DNA of 64,000 nucleotides, taken from Microbacterium enclense (GTDB lineage: Bacteria; Actinomycetota; Actinomycetes; Actinomycetales; Microbacteriaceae). The notes beneath the pieces were generated by a model. It ran no database searches. It was not told the origin of the DNA and was given only the letters and a program-made list of their open reading frames with translations. Shown piece by piece: positions 9,074-18,065 of the stretch (position 1 is the stretch's first letter; each line of letters starts with the position of its first letter). The stretch covers positions 2,852,001 through 2,916,000 of the forward strand of contig CP116226.1 of assembly GCA_038182865.1 (NCBI GenBank), given 5' to 3'. Both the position numbers and the translations under genes were made by a program.

Positions 9074-9958
9074 TCACGCGCTGGTCGCGCGGCGGCCGGC
9101 CGGAACCGGAACGCGCCGCAGATGCGGGGCGACGACGTCCTGGAACGCGCGTGCGGTCTCGGCCAGCACGACCTTCGGGTCGCGCTCCCAGATGTCGGCG
9201 TGGAAGATCTCGACCTCGATGTCACGGTCGTACCCCGTCGCCTGGACGGCACGCGTGAGAGCGGCGAAGTCGATCACGCCGTCGCCGGGGTAGTGGCGGC
9301 TGAGGAGCACGTCGGCGGCGAGGGGGGTCTTCCAGTCGCACACCTGGTACGTCGCGATGCGCCCCTCGCGTCCCGCCCGCTCGATCGCTGCGAGCGCCCC
9401 CGGATCCCAGAACACGTGGAACGTGTCGACCGTGACGCCCACCTCGTTCGACGCGAAGGGCTCCGCGAGATCGAGGGCCTGGGAGAGCGTCGACACGACG
9501 CACCGGTCGGTCGCGTACAGGGGGTGAAGCGGCTCGATCGCGAGGGTGACGCCGGCACCCCGGGCGCGCGGGACCAGCTCGCCGATCGCGTCGCTCACAC
9601 GCTCACGGGTCCCCGCGAGGTCGCGAGATCCCGGGGGGAGTCCACCGGCCACGATGACGAGCGTCGGAGTCGAACCGGGCGCTCCCGCCGCGGCCAACTC
9701 CGCGGTCTCGTCGATCGCGCGGCGGTTGTCGTCGAGCGACCCCGCTCCGGTGAAGAAGCCCGCGCGACACGACGTGGTGAACCGCAGTCCCGTATCCCGC
9801 AGCATCGCGCACGCGGTGGCGAGGCCGACCTCGGCCACGGGCTCGCGCCACAGGCCGATCGCCTCGTAACCCGCGGCGACCGTCAACTCCAGCGCGGTGC
9901 GGAGGTCGGCGTGCTTGATGGTCGCCTGGTTGATCGACAGGCGCGGGTGGGGCTTCAC
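9074..9958 (-). CDS. Sugar phosphate isomerase/epimerase-family TIM-barrel protein
   Basis: A 294-aa protein of the xylose-isomerase-like TIM-barrel superfamily (AP endonuclease family 2 fold). Metal-ligand-like positions include the Glu of LAIEPLHP, the His of VTVDTFHVFWD and the Glu of DIEVEIFHADIW. It should be a cytosolic sugar isomerase, epimerase or eliminase. Start choice: a GTG at 9958 overlaps the DUF993 stop (GTGA); longer in-frame extensions run through that gene and are rejected. It is the last gene of the eight-gene operon. Relatives with Gfo/Idh/MocA partners act in 3-keto-sugar chemistry, so that role is possible but unproven here. Confidence 0.85.
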   Translation of the reverse strand: MKPHPRLSINQATIKHADLRTALELTVAAGYEAIGLWREPVAEVGLATACAMLRDTGLRFTTSCRAGFFTGAGSLDDNRRAIDETAELAAAGAPGSTPTLVIVAGGLPPGSRDLAGTRERVSDAIGELVPRARGAGVTLAIEPLHPLYATDRCVVSTLSQALDLAEPFASNEVGVTVDTFHVFWDPGALAAIERAGREGRIATYQVCDWKTPLAADVLLSRHYPGDGVIDFAALTRAVQATGYDRDIEVEIFHADIWERDPKVVLAETARAFQDVVAPHLRRVPVPAGRRATSA

Positions 9959-11133
9959 TCGTCCGCTCCGTTCACGCGCAGAAGGGCGTGCCAGCGGGAT
10001 GCCGCCCGCTGGGGGTCCTCGAGGACGTTCGCCGTGTTCGCCAACTCGACGATCCGCGACAGGTGGGGGAGGCTCCGCGCGGAGTGCAGGCCGCCGACCA
10101 TCTGGAACGCCGGCTGGTGTCCGTTGAGCCACGAGAGGAACGCGACTCCCGTCTTGTAGAAGTGCGTCGGGGGCGCGAACAGGTGCCGGCTCAGCGGTGT
10201 GGTGGGAGCCAGCACGGCGCGGTACGTCGGGTGGTCGCCGGCGTCGAGGGCTCGGATCGCCGTAGAGGCGGCGGGCGCGATGGCGGCGAACGCTCCGAGG
10301 AGGGCATCGGAATGGGTACGTGTGCTCGCAGACGGGGGCTCGGCGTCGTCGAGCAGATCGACGTAGTGGAAGTCGTCGCCGGTGAACATGCGGACGCCCT
10401 CCGGCAACCGCGCCCGCACCCACCGCTCCGCGTCGGCGTCGAGCAGGCTCATCTTGACCCCGGCGACGCGGTCCACGTTCTCCTCGATGATGTCGAGCAG
10501 CGTGGTCGCCGCGTCCTCCCCGCGCGTCGAGCCGAAGTATCCCGCCAGCTCTTGATCGAACGCCTCCCCGAGCCAGTGCAGCACGACCGGGCGCGACGCG
10601 CGGCTCACCACCTCGCGGTACACCCGGCGGTAGTCGTCCGCCGAGGTGGCGGTGCGCGCGAGATGACGGGATGCCATGAGCACGGCATCCGCTCCTTGTT
10701 CCTCCGCGAACTCGAGCTGCCAGACGTAGGCGTCGACGATCTGCGAGAGGGACGCGCTCGTGGCCTCGAGGTGATCGGTGTTCACCCCCACGACCAGCGA
10801 GCCGCCTTCCTCACGGGCGACCTCCGCGGACCGAGCGATCAGCTCGCGGGTCGCGCGGGTGTCCAGCCCCATGTTGCGCTGCGCGGTGTCCATCGCATCC
10901 GCGACACCGAGGCCCCACGAGAAGAGGAAGCGACGGAAGTCCAGCGTCGCGTCCCAGTCGATGCGGGCGGGCGCGCCGGGGGTGTTGTCTGCCCACGCCA
11001 GGGGGACGACGTGCGCGGCCGCGTACACGACCCGGCTGCGTAGGGGTGAGGTGGGCCTGGGCCAGGACGGCGCGGCGCGCAGCTCGGTCCCGGTGATTCG
11101 GCCATCCGGACCGAGCAGGCGAAGCCCGGTCAT
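9955..11133 (-). CDS. DUF993-family (dihydrodipicolinate-synthase-like) protein
   Basis: A 392-aa cytosolic protein of DUF993, which belongs to the class I aldolase/DapA-like TIM-barrel group. Notable stretches are VVGVNTDHLE, ADAVLMASRHLA and VAGVKMSLLDAD, whose Lys sits where a Schiff-base lysine would be expected. That placement is my reading and untested. The ATG at 11133 overlaps the dehydrogenase stop (ATGA), and the stop overlaps the next GTG. DUF993 genes recur beside Gfo/Idh/MocA dehydrogenases and isomerase-like barrels in actinobacterial sugar clusters. The reaction is not established to my knowledge; a retro-aldol or elimination step is plausible. Confidence 0.82.
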   Translation of the reverse strand: MTGLRLLGPDGRITGTELRAAPSWPRPTSPLRSRVVYAAAHVVPLAWADNTPGAPARIDWDATLDFRRFLFSWGLGVADAMDTAQRNMGLDTRATRELIARSAEVAREEGGSLVVGVNTDHLEATSASLSQIVDAYVWQLEFAEEQGADAVLMASRHLARTATSADDYRRVYREVVSRASRPVVLHWLGEAFDQELAGYFGSTRGEDAATTLLDIIEENVDRVAGVKMSLLDADAERWVRARLPEGVRMFTGDDFHYVDLLDDAEPPSASTRTHSDALLGAFAAIAPAASTAIRALDAGDHPTYRAVLAPTTPLSRHLFAPPTHFYKTGVAFLSWLNGHQPAFQMVGGLHSARSLPHLSRIVELANTANVLEDPQRAASRWHALLRVNGADE

Positions 11134-12326
11134 CGGGCGACACCACCGGGCACCGCCGTCAGGGTCTCCAGCGCGATCTTCCGCCCCTCGCGGCTCGAGC
11201 GAAGGCCCGCCTCGGCCAGCTGCACTCCGCGCGCGCCGGCGAGGAGGTCGAACGCGTAGGGCGTCTCCTGGACGTAGGAGACGAGGAAGTCCTGCCACTG
11301 CTGCCGGAAGCCGTTGAGGAAGACGTCGTTGTCGGGCAGGCGGTGCCAGTCGGCGGCGTAGTCGTGCGCGTCCTCGAGGTCGGGGTTCCACACCGGCTTG
11401 GGCGTGGCGCTGCGCGGTTGGATCTCGGCACCGAACAGACCGACGACGGCGGAGCCGTGGGTTCCGTCGACGTGGAACTCGACCAGTTCGTCGCGATGGA
11501 CGCGGACGGTCCAGGAGGAGTTGATCTGCGCGATGACCCCGCCCTCGAGCTCGAAGATGCCGTAGGCCGCGTCCTCGGCGGTGGCCGTGTAGTGCGTCCC
11601 CGACTCGTCCCAGCGGTCGTGGATGTGCGTGGCGGCTTCCGCGTACACGCTCCGCACAGGCCCGAACAGGTTCTCCAGCACGTAGTTCCAGTGCGGGAAC
11701 ATGTCGACGATGATGCCGCCGCCGTCTTCGGCGCGGTAGTTCCAGCTCGGGCGCTGGGCGCGCTGCCAGTCGCCCTCGAAGACCCAGTAGCCGAACTCGC
11801 CGCGGACGGAGAGGATGCGTCCGAAGAACCCGGAGTCGATCAGGCGCTTCAGCTTCTGCAGACCCGGCAGGTAGAGCTTGTCGTGCACGACACCGGTCTT
11901 CACCCCGGCTTCCGCGGCGAGACGGGCGAGCTCGAGGGCTTCCTCCAGGCTCTCCGCGGTGGGCTTCTCGGTGTAGATGGTCTTGCCCGCGGCGATCGCC
12001 CTTCGCAGCGCCGCGGCCCGCGCTTTCGTCACGAGGAAGTCGGCGTAGATCTCCCAGCGCGGGTCCGCGAGAGCGGCATCCAGGTCGGTGGTGAAGTCCT
12101 CGATGTCGTGCCGGGCCGCGAGCTCGGCGAGGGTCGCGCGGTTGCGGCCGACGAGCAGCGGCTTCACGGTCACGCGGGAGCCGTCGGGGAGGTCGATGCC
12201 TCCGGCGTCGCGAATCGCGAGGATCGAGCGCACGAGGTGCTGGCGATATCCCATGCGTCCCGTGGCGCCGTTCAGGATGACGCCGATCTCGCGGGTGCGG
12301 ACGGCGGTGTCGGTCGCAAGGGTCAT
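11130..12326 (-). CDS. Gfo/Idh/MocA-family oxidoreductase
   Basis: A 398-aa NAD(P)-dependent sugar dehydrogenase. The N-terminal Rossmann part (VILNGATGRMGYRQ near residue 20) is followed by the family's catalytic EKPTAES motif (Glu-Lys-Pro, about residues 120-122) and a C-terminal substrate domain with DMFPHWNYV and DESGTHYTATAEDAAY. The start at 12326 lies 2 nt after the alpha-mannosidase stop, and its own stop overlaps the DUF993 start. Members often oxidise sugar hydroxyls, including C3 of glycosides. With DUF993 and the isomerase-like gene it forms a three-gene catabolic unit. The substrate is unknown. Confidence 0.88.
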   Translation of the reverse strand: MTLATDTAVRTREIGVILNGATGRMGYRQHLVRSILAIRDAGGIDLPDGSRVTVKPLLVGRNRATLAELAARHDIEDFTTDLDAALADPRWEIYADFLVTKARAAALRRAIAAGKTIYTEKPTAESLEEALELARLAAEAGVKTGVVHDKLYLPGLQKLKRLIDSGFFGRILSVRGEFGYWVFEGDWQRAQRPSWNYRAEDGGGIIVDMFPHWNYVLENLFGPVRSVYAEAATHIHDRWDESGTHYTATAEDAAYGIFELEGGVIAQINSSWTVRVHRDELVEFHVDGTHGSAVVGLFGAEIQPRSATPKPVWNPDLEDAHDYAADWHRLPDNDVFLNGFRQQWQDFLVSYVQETPYAFDLLAGARGVQLAEAGLRSSREGRKIALETLTAVPGGVAR

Positions 12327-12328
12327 GT

Positions 12329-15300
12329 CTACCTCTCTGTCGGCCGTCGGGGGCCGGGGCCGGTGGTGCGCGCCGGTCGGCAGCGCAACGTCAGGATCTG
12401 GAAGGCGCGGAGGGTGAGGTCCACGGCGTCGGTGTCGGAGCGGTGGAGTGCGGCATCGAGGGGGCGTTCGAGCAGGTCGACCTCGTCGATCGTCGCGAAA
12501 GGGACGCCGAACATCAGTCGTCCGTTCTGCCGGCCGCCCGTCGCCTCGTGCAGGCGCACGATGAGATCCCCGGAGCCGTCCTCGGCGAGCTTGACCGTGG
12601 TGACGCGGATGCCGTCGGTCGAGCAGGCGACCAGGGGACGGACCTCCTCTCCGCCGAGGACCGCGCGCTCAGCGCGATCGAGCCGGTGCCCTTCCTCCGC
12701 GGCATCCGTCAGGGTCGCCTCCGGACGGATGCGGAAGCGCATCTCGTGCCGCCCCCGGTCGGCGTGCGGATCGGGGAAGGTCGGGGCGCGGAGGATCGAC
12801 AGGCCCACCGTCGTCACGACGGCACCGCTGTCGGAGAGGCTCCTCTCCACGGAATGCCCGTAGGTGGAGTCGTTGGCGATCGCGACGCCGTAGGTCGATT
12901 CCGCGACGTGGATCCACCGCTGCGCCACGACCTCGAACCGCGCTTCGTCCCAGGAGGTGTTGGTGTGTGTGGGGCGCGTGACGTGTCCGAACTGGATCTC
13001 GGCGCGGGTCTCGTCGGCGTGGATCTCCAGCGGCACGATCATCCGGAGGAGGCGATGCGTCTCACGCCAGTCGACGCGGACCTCGACGTCGATCCCCGCC
13101 GCATCGGGGGCGAGGCGCAGGGTCTGGGTGAGGGTGCTCGCTCCGAGGGAGCGCGTGGCCGAGACCACTCCGGCTCCGTCGTCGCCCACGAACGCCACGA
13201 TGGTCTCCGCGCGATCGAGGTCGATCCCGCGAGCGCGGTCGTGGGCGTCGACGTCCCACGCGTCCCATTTGTCGGGGTAGTCGGGGTGCAGGCGCAGGAG
13301 AGCGGCGCGAGCGCCGTCGGGCAGGGCGTTGCGCCCCGAGGGGCCGGACAGCGCGACGAGCAGGCCGTCGGCGTCCACGACAGCGCGCACGACGGCGTTC
13401 GACAGCACCCAGCCGCCCTCGGCGGTCGGGGTGAGGCGCGTGGGGGCCTGCGGCGGGGGAGAGGGGGCGACGGCACCGGCGGCGACACCGCCGAGGGCCA
13501 GCGGGGCGGAGTTCGCCGTGAGCGCGCGGCGGCCGGGACCGGTCAGGGCGGCGAGGCTCGCCCGGATCGCCTCCTCGAGCTCGACGGCGAGGGCGGCGTA
13601 AGCCTCTTCGGCTTCACGGTGCACCCACCCGATCGAGCTCCCCGGCAGGATGTCGTGGAACTGCAGGAGAAGGGTCTGTCGCCATGCGCGGCGCAGCAGC
13701 TCGTCCGGGTAGGGAGCACCGCGGGAGAGGGCGGCCGTCGCGGCCCACAGCTCGGTCTCGTGCAGGAGCCGCTCGGTCCGGCGGTTGCCCTGCTTGGTCT
13801 TGATCTGGCTGGTGAGCGTGCCGCGGTGAAGCTCCAGGTACATCTCGCCCGTCCACACCGGGAGTGCGGGGTTCTCGTCGCGGGCGCGGTCGTAGAAGTC
13901 GCGCGGCGCGCCGAGGGCGACCCGGGGCGACCCCTCCAGGTCGGCCTGGCGGTAGGCCCGCTCCACCATCTCGCGGGTCGGACCGCCGCCCCCGTCGCCC
14001 CAACCGAACGGTGCCAGTGACACGGTGCCGGTCGCGTGATCGGTGTAGGTGCGCTCGGCGTGAGCCAGTTCGGCGGGGGAGAGCTCGGCGTTGTACGTCT
14101 CGATGGGCGGGAAGTGGGTGAAGACCCGCGTCCCGTCGATGCCCTCCCACCAGAAGGTGTGGTGCGGCATCCGGTTCGTCTGGTTCCACGAGATCTTCTG
14201 CGTCATGAACCAATCGGCGCCGGCCAGACGGATGAGCTGGGGAAGGGATGCCGAGTACCCGAAGGTGTCAGGAAGCCAGACCTCCGAGGTGTCGACGCCG
14301 AACTTCTCCAGGAACCACCTCTTGCCCACCACGAGCTGTCGCGCCGTCGCTTCGGAGCCGGGCAGGTTCGTGTCGGGTTCCACCCACTGTCCGCCCACCG
14401 GGACGAACCGCCCGGCGTGTACCTGCTCCTCGATGCGGGCGAAGACCGCGGGATAGTGCTCCTCCATCCACGCCAGCTGCTGGGCGGAGGAGCAGGCGAA
14501 GCGAAGATCCGGATGCCGCTCCAGCAGGTCGAGCACGTTCGAGAATGTGCGCGCGCACTTGCGGATCGTTTCGCGGATCGGCCAGAGCCAGGCCGAATCG
14601 ATGTGCGCGTGCCCGGTGGCCAGGACGGTGTGCGCGCTGGCCTGGGCGGGAGAGGCGAGGACCGGCGCGAGGATCGCGCGGGCCCTGTCGACCGAGCCGC
14701 GGACGTCGTCGGGGTCGATGGCGTCGAGCATGGTCGACAGGCTCGAGCCGATGCGGGCGGCACGGGGCGAACCGGGCGGGAGCTGCTGCGCGAGACCTGC
14801 GAGCACCTCGATGTCGAGCAGCAGATGCTCGACCCTCACGTCGATGCGGCCGATCTCGAGCCGACGCAGCATGTAGAGCGGAGGGGCCTCGGGCAGCGGG
14901 CCGTCACCGAGGTGCGTCGGACGCCAGTGGGACTCGGGTGGGATCGTGGGATTCGCGGCGAGCTCGAGATACAGGTCCACCTCACCCTCCACGGGAACCC
15001 AGGCGTTGCGGGGCGACACGGCTTTGACGATCGAGCCGTCCGGGCGGAAGGCGAGCGCCTCGGCCTGGAAGCCCGGCGACTGGTCGTTAAAGCCGAGGTC
15101 GACGAGCAGCTCGGTGCGGTGATGCTCCGAGGCATCCCAGTCGCGGGGGACGATGCCGGTGACGTGCAGCCAGAGCGTGCTCCACGGCGTTCCCCACGGA
15201 GCGCCGACCCGGAAGCGACGGAACTCGCGCCCCCGGGCCTCGGAGAACGGCACGGGTTCGCCCGAAACGGGCCACGCGGCGATGTCGACCGCGGCGGACG

Positions 15301-15370
15301 CCTCCACCCTGAGGGGGCGCAGGGTCTCGCGGACGAAACGGTCGAGACGGTCGGCGACGGGAAGACTCAT
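12329..15370 (-). CDS. GH38 alpha-mannosidase
   Basis: Retaining, metal-dependent alpha-mannosidase of 1013 aa, the usual full length. The N-terminal accessory beta domain is followed by the GH38 barrel with the zinc-site motif GHAHIDSAWLWP (H254, H256, D258) and nucleophile D368 in WLPDTFGYSAS. The three-helix bundle and C-terminal beta-sandwich domains follow. There is no signal peptide, so it acts in the cytosol on imported oligosaccharides. The ATG overlaps the GH3 stop by 4 nt. In xanthan breakdown this activity removes the inner alpha-linked mannose of the side chain; processing of other mannose-bearing glycans is the alternative. Confidence 0.93.
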   Translation of the reverse strand: MSLPVADRLDRFVRETLRPLRVEASAAVDIAAWPVSGEPVPFSEARGREFRRFRVGAPWGTPWSTLWLHVTGIVPRDWDASEHHRTELLVDLGFNDQSPGFQAEALAFRPDGSIVKAVSPRNAWVPVEGEVDLYLELAANPTIPPESHWRPTHLGDGPLPEAPPLYMLRRLEIGRIDVRVEHLLLDIEVLAGLAQQLPPGSPRAARIGSSLSTMLDAIDPDDVRGSVDRARAILAPVLASPAQASAHTVLATGHAHIDSAWLWPIRETIRKCARTFSNVLDLLERHPDLRFACSSAQQLAWMEEHYPAVFARIEEQVHAGRFVPVGGQWVEPDTNLPGSEATARQLVVGKRWFLEKFGVDTSEVWLPDTFGYSASLPQLIRLAGADWFMTQKISWNQTNRMPHHTFWWEGIDGTRVFTHFPPIETYNAELSPAELAHAERTYTDHATGTVSLAPFGWGDGGGGPTREMVERAYRQADLEGSPRVALGAPRDFYDRARDENPALPVWTGEMYLELHRGTLTSQIKTKQGNRRTERLLHETELWAATAALSRGAPYPDELLRRAWRQTLLLQFHDILPGSSIGWVHREAEEAYAALAVELEEAIRASLAALTGPGRRALTANSAPLALGGVAAGAVAPSPPPQAPTRLTPTAEGGWVLSNAVVRAVVDADGLLVALSGPSGRNALPDGARAALLRLHPDYPDKWDAWDVDAHDRARGIDLDRAETIVAFVGDDGAGVVSATRSLGASTLTQTLRLAPDAAGIDVEVRVDWRETHRLLRMIVPLEIHADETRAEIQFGHVTRPTHTNTSWDEARFEVVAQRWIHVAESTYGVAIANDSTYGHSVERSLSDSGAVVTTVGLSILRAPTFPDPHADRGRHEMRFRIRPEATLTDAAEEGHRLDRAERAVLGGEEVRPLVACSTDGIRVTTVKLAEDGSGDLIVRLHEATGGRQNGRLMFGVPFATIDEVDLLERPLDAALHRSDTDAVDLTLRAFQILTLRCRPARTTGPGPRRPTER

Positions 15371-17142
15371 CGGACGGACACCGCGAGTCGGTGGCCGGCC
15401 GGGAAGAGCGGATCCGCCGTGCCGTTGGGCACGTCCTCCGGGGAGCTCTCGACGGCGGCCATCGACCGGGGGATCTCGAAGGGAAGGCGGCCACGCGGGG
15501 CGATGCGGCCGGAGAGCGCGGCGACCAGCGCCTCGTCACTCACCCCGCACGTGCCGACGACGGTGTCGGCGGTCTCGACGAGCGGCGTCAGGATGGCCGG
15601 TCGTTCCAGGTTCGCGTCGACGATGAGGCGGGTCGTCTTCGCGAGGGAGCCGAGGCGTGCGAGCAGACCCGGACGGTAGTTCAGCGACCCCTGATGGAAG
15701 AGGGACTCGAAGAGGAGGTCGTCGCGCGGGTCGTAGGGCGCGGGCAGGCGCACGACCGCGACGTCGGCGTCTTCGGGACGTGCGACGACGGTCCCCCAGG
15801 GGCGGGCGGCCTCGGCGGACATGCCCTCGACGTAGACGCGCCGGTCTGACGCGGCTACGAGCGGCAGGAGCCCGTCGTCCGCGAGGACGGTCACGGAGGC
15901 CGCCTGGGCGCGGAACCCCGCTTCGCGGTGCGCGGCGCACCCGCCGATCTCGGCCGCGGCGTCCTCGTCGACGAAGGGGTCGTCGAACAGGCCGAGCCGG
16001 AACTTGAGCGCGAGCAGGCGGAACGCGGATCGGTCGATGCGCTCCTCGGCGACGTGGCCCGTGCGGACGAGGTCGAGCAGCAGGTCGGTGCATTCCTCGC
16101 CGCCGAACTGGTCGCACCCGGCGTCGAGGACCTTGAGGATACGTTCGGAGGGAGACAGATGCTCGACCCCCCACGCCTTGGCCGGGAGGACCTGCCCCTG
16201 CGCCACGTTGTCGTGGATCAGCTCCCAGTCGGTCACCACGATCCCGTCGTAGCCGAGGGACTCGCGCAGAAGTCGCGTCACGATGCGGCGGTTGAACGCG
16301 AAACCGACCTCTTCGACCGGCTCCCCGTCGAGCTCGAGTCCGACTGGCATCCCGTAGTACGGCATCAGCCCGGCGGTCCCGGCGGCGATCGCGGCGGCGA
16401 ACGGCGCGAGATGCTCGGCGAAGCGTCCACCGGGGTAGACCTGTTCTCGGCCGTACGGGAAATGCGCGTCCTCCCCGCCCTGCTGGGGCCCCGCTCCGGG
16501 GAAATGCTTGGTCACGCAGGCCACGGACGTCGGGCCGAGCTCGTCGCCCTGGAACCCGCGCAGGTACGTGAGCATCGCACGCGTGGTGCGCTCGGCATCC
16601 GCTCCGAAGGTCTGGAACTGCCGTCCCCAGCGGGCGTCGCTCGCGAGGTCGACCTGCGGGTGCAGGGCCATCCGGATGCCGACGGCGAGATACTCCGCGC
16701 GGGCGATCCGCGCGTGCTCGAGGATGTCGGCGTCGTCGAGCGCAGCCAGGCCGAGCGGTTCCGGCCACTGCGAGAAGCCGCGGGCGGCGAAGGATGCGCC
16801 GGCGTTCTCGGTGAACGCGTGCCGCGGATCGGTGCTGATGGTGACCGGGATGCCGTGCTCTGTCTGCGCTGCCAGAGCCTGCAACGCGTTGGCCCAGCGC
16901 GCGGCTTCGCGCGGCGTTCCCAGTCCGTGCACGTTGAAGTGGTTCATCCGCTTGTCGAGGACGACCGTGCTCGTGGGCGAGGCGCTGAGTGCGCCGGCGG
17001 TCTCGACGAGCGTGCCGTTCTCTCCGGATTCGATGACGGTGTGGAACATCAAGCCGACCTTCTCTTCGAGAGAGAGACGCGGCAGCAGGTCGGCGGTGCG
17101 TGCTTCCGGGGTCAGACGGGAGGTGCGGTAGTCCGAGGTCAC
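15367..17142 (-). CDS. GH3 beta-glycosidase
   Basis: Cytosolic retaining glycosidase (591 aa, no signal peptide). It has the GH3 barrel with KHFPGAG, the nucleophile D305 in GIVVTDWELIHD, and a GH3_C-like domain ending in SGRIAPRGRLPFEIPRSM. The fibronectin-III tail of many beta-glucosidases is absent. Start: GTG 17142, two bases after the permease stop; the longer in-frame ORF would run through the permease. It lies between the importer and the alpha-mannosidase and so probably degrades imported beta-glucoside backbone pieces. Other beta-glycosidase specificities are possible. Confidence 0.9.
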   Translation of the reverse strand: MTSDYRTSRLTPEARTADLLPRLSLEEKVGLMFHTVIESGENGTLVETAGALSASPTSTVVLDKRMNHFNVHGLGTPREAARWANALQALAAQTEHGIPVTISTDPRHAFTENAGASFAARGFSQWPEPLGLAALDDADILEHARIARAEYLAVGIRMALHPQVDLASDARWGRQFQTFGADAERTTRAMLTYLRGFQGDELGPTSVACVTKHFPGAGPQQGGEDAHFPYGREQVYPGGRFAEHLAPFAAAIAAGTAGLMPYYGMPVGLELDGEPVEEVGFAFNRRIVTRLLRESLGYDGIVVTDWELIHDNVAQGQVLPAKAWGVEHLSPSERILKVLDAGCDQFGGEECTDLLLDLVRTGHVAEERIDRSAFRLLALKFRLGLFDDPFVDEDAAAEIGGCAAHREAGFRAQAASVTVLADDGLLPLVAASDRRVYVEGMSAEAARPWGTVVARPEDADVAVVRLPAPYDPRDDLLFESLFHQGSLNYRPGLLARLGSLAKTTRLIVDANLERPAILTPLVETADTVVGTCGVSDEALVAALSGRIAPRGRLPFEIPRSMAAVESSPEDVPNGTADPLFPAGHRLAVSVR

Positions 17143-17144
17143 GG

Positions 17145-18065
17145 TCAGCCTTTCAGCCCGGTGAAGCCGATCCCCGTGACGATGGAACGCTGGAAGATCA
17201 GGAAGATGAGGATGGGGGGGATGCTCGCGATGAGCAGGCCCGCGATGAGATACGCCGGGTCGGTCGCCTGCGCGAGACGCGGGAGGGCGACGGCGAGGGG
17301 CTGCGTCTCGGGATCGGTCAGCACGATCAGTGGCCAGAGGAACTCTTTCCACGCCGTCATGATCGACAGCAGCGAGACCACGGCGAGGATCGGCCGCGAC
17401 ATCGGCAGCACGATCCGCCAGAAGATCGTGAACCACCCCGCGCCGTCCAGCTGTGCGGCTTCGAACAGATCGCGCGGGATGTCTTCGAAGAACTGTTTCA
17501 CGAGCAGGATCGTGAAGGCGTTCGCTCCCGCGGGCAGCCACACCGCCCACGGGGTGTCGGTGAGGCTCACGTGCAGCAGGGGCAGGTCGAGCACCGTGAG
17601 GTACAGCGCGATCAGCGTGACCGTTCCGGGGACGAAGAGCGTCAGCAGGATCGCCCCGTAGACGGCGCGTCCGTACCACGGGCGGATCACGGCGAGAGCG
17701 AACCCGGCAGTGGCGGACACGACGAGCTGGACGATCCACGATCCGCCCACGAGCACCACGGTGTTGCCGAGATACTGACCGATCGACAGAAGGTTCCACG
17801 CGTCGGGGATGTTCTCCCACTTCGCGGGGCTGGGGACGAGGCTGAGGGGATGCTGCAGGAGATCCGTCGTAGACGAGATGGCCGCGCGCAGCATCCATAG
17901 CAGCGGGACCGCCCCGAGGGCCACGAGACCGATGAGCAAGACGATGTGCATCGCGCGCCACCCGACGAAGATGCGCGGTCGGCGCCAGTCGAAGCTGGAC
18001 AGGATGCCGCGTTCGCGCGGCTGCGCGGCGGTTCGCTGGGGGCGGGTGTCGGTCGTCGCGGTCAT
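17145..18065 (-). CDS. ABC sugar transporter permease, MalG-type
   Basis: A 306-aa inner-membrane permease with about six transmembrane segments and the EAA loop (EAAQLDGAGWFTIFWRIVLP, about residues 196-215). It ends in GFTGLKG, the usual MalG-like tail. The ATG at 18065 overlaps the stop of the other permease by 4 nt, and the GH3 gene follows after 2 nt. It belongs to the importer encoded at 17145-20400. Confidence 0.92.
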   Translation of the reverse strand: MTATTDTRPQRTAAQPRERGILSSFDWRRPRIFVGWRAMHIVLLIGLVALGAVPLLWMLRAAISSTTDLLQHPLSLVPSPAKWENIPDAWNLLSIGQYLGNTVVLVGGSWIVQLVVSATAGFALAVIRPWYGRAVYGAILLTLFVPGTVTLIALYLTVLDLPLLHVSLTDTPWAVWLPAGANAFTILLVKQFFEDIPRDLFEAAQLDGAGWFTIFWRIVLPMSRPILAVVSLLSIMTAWKEFLWPLIVLTDPETQPLAVALPRLAQATDPAYLIAGLLIASIPPILIFLIFQRSIVTGIGFTGLKG

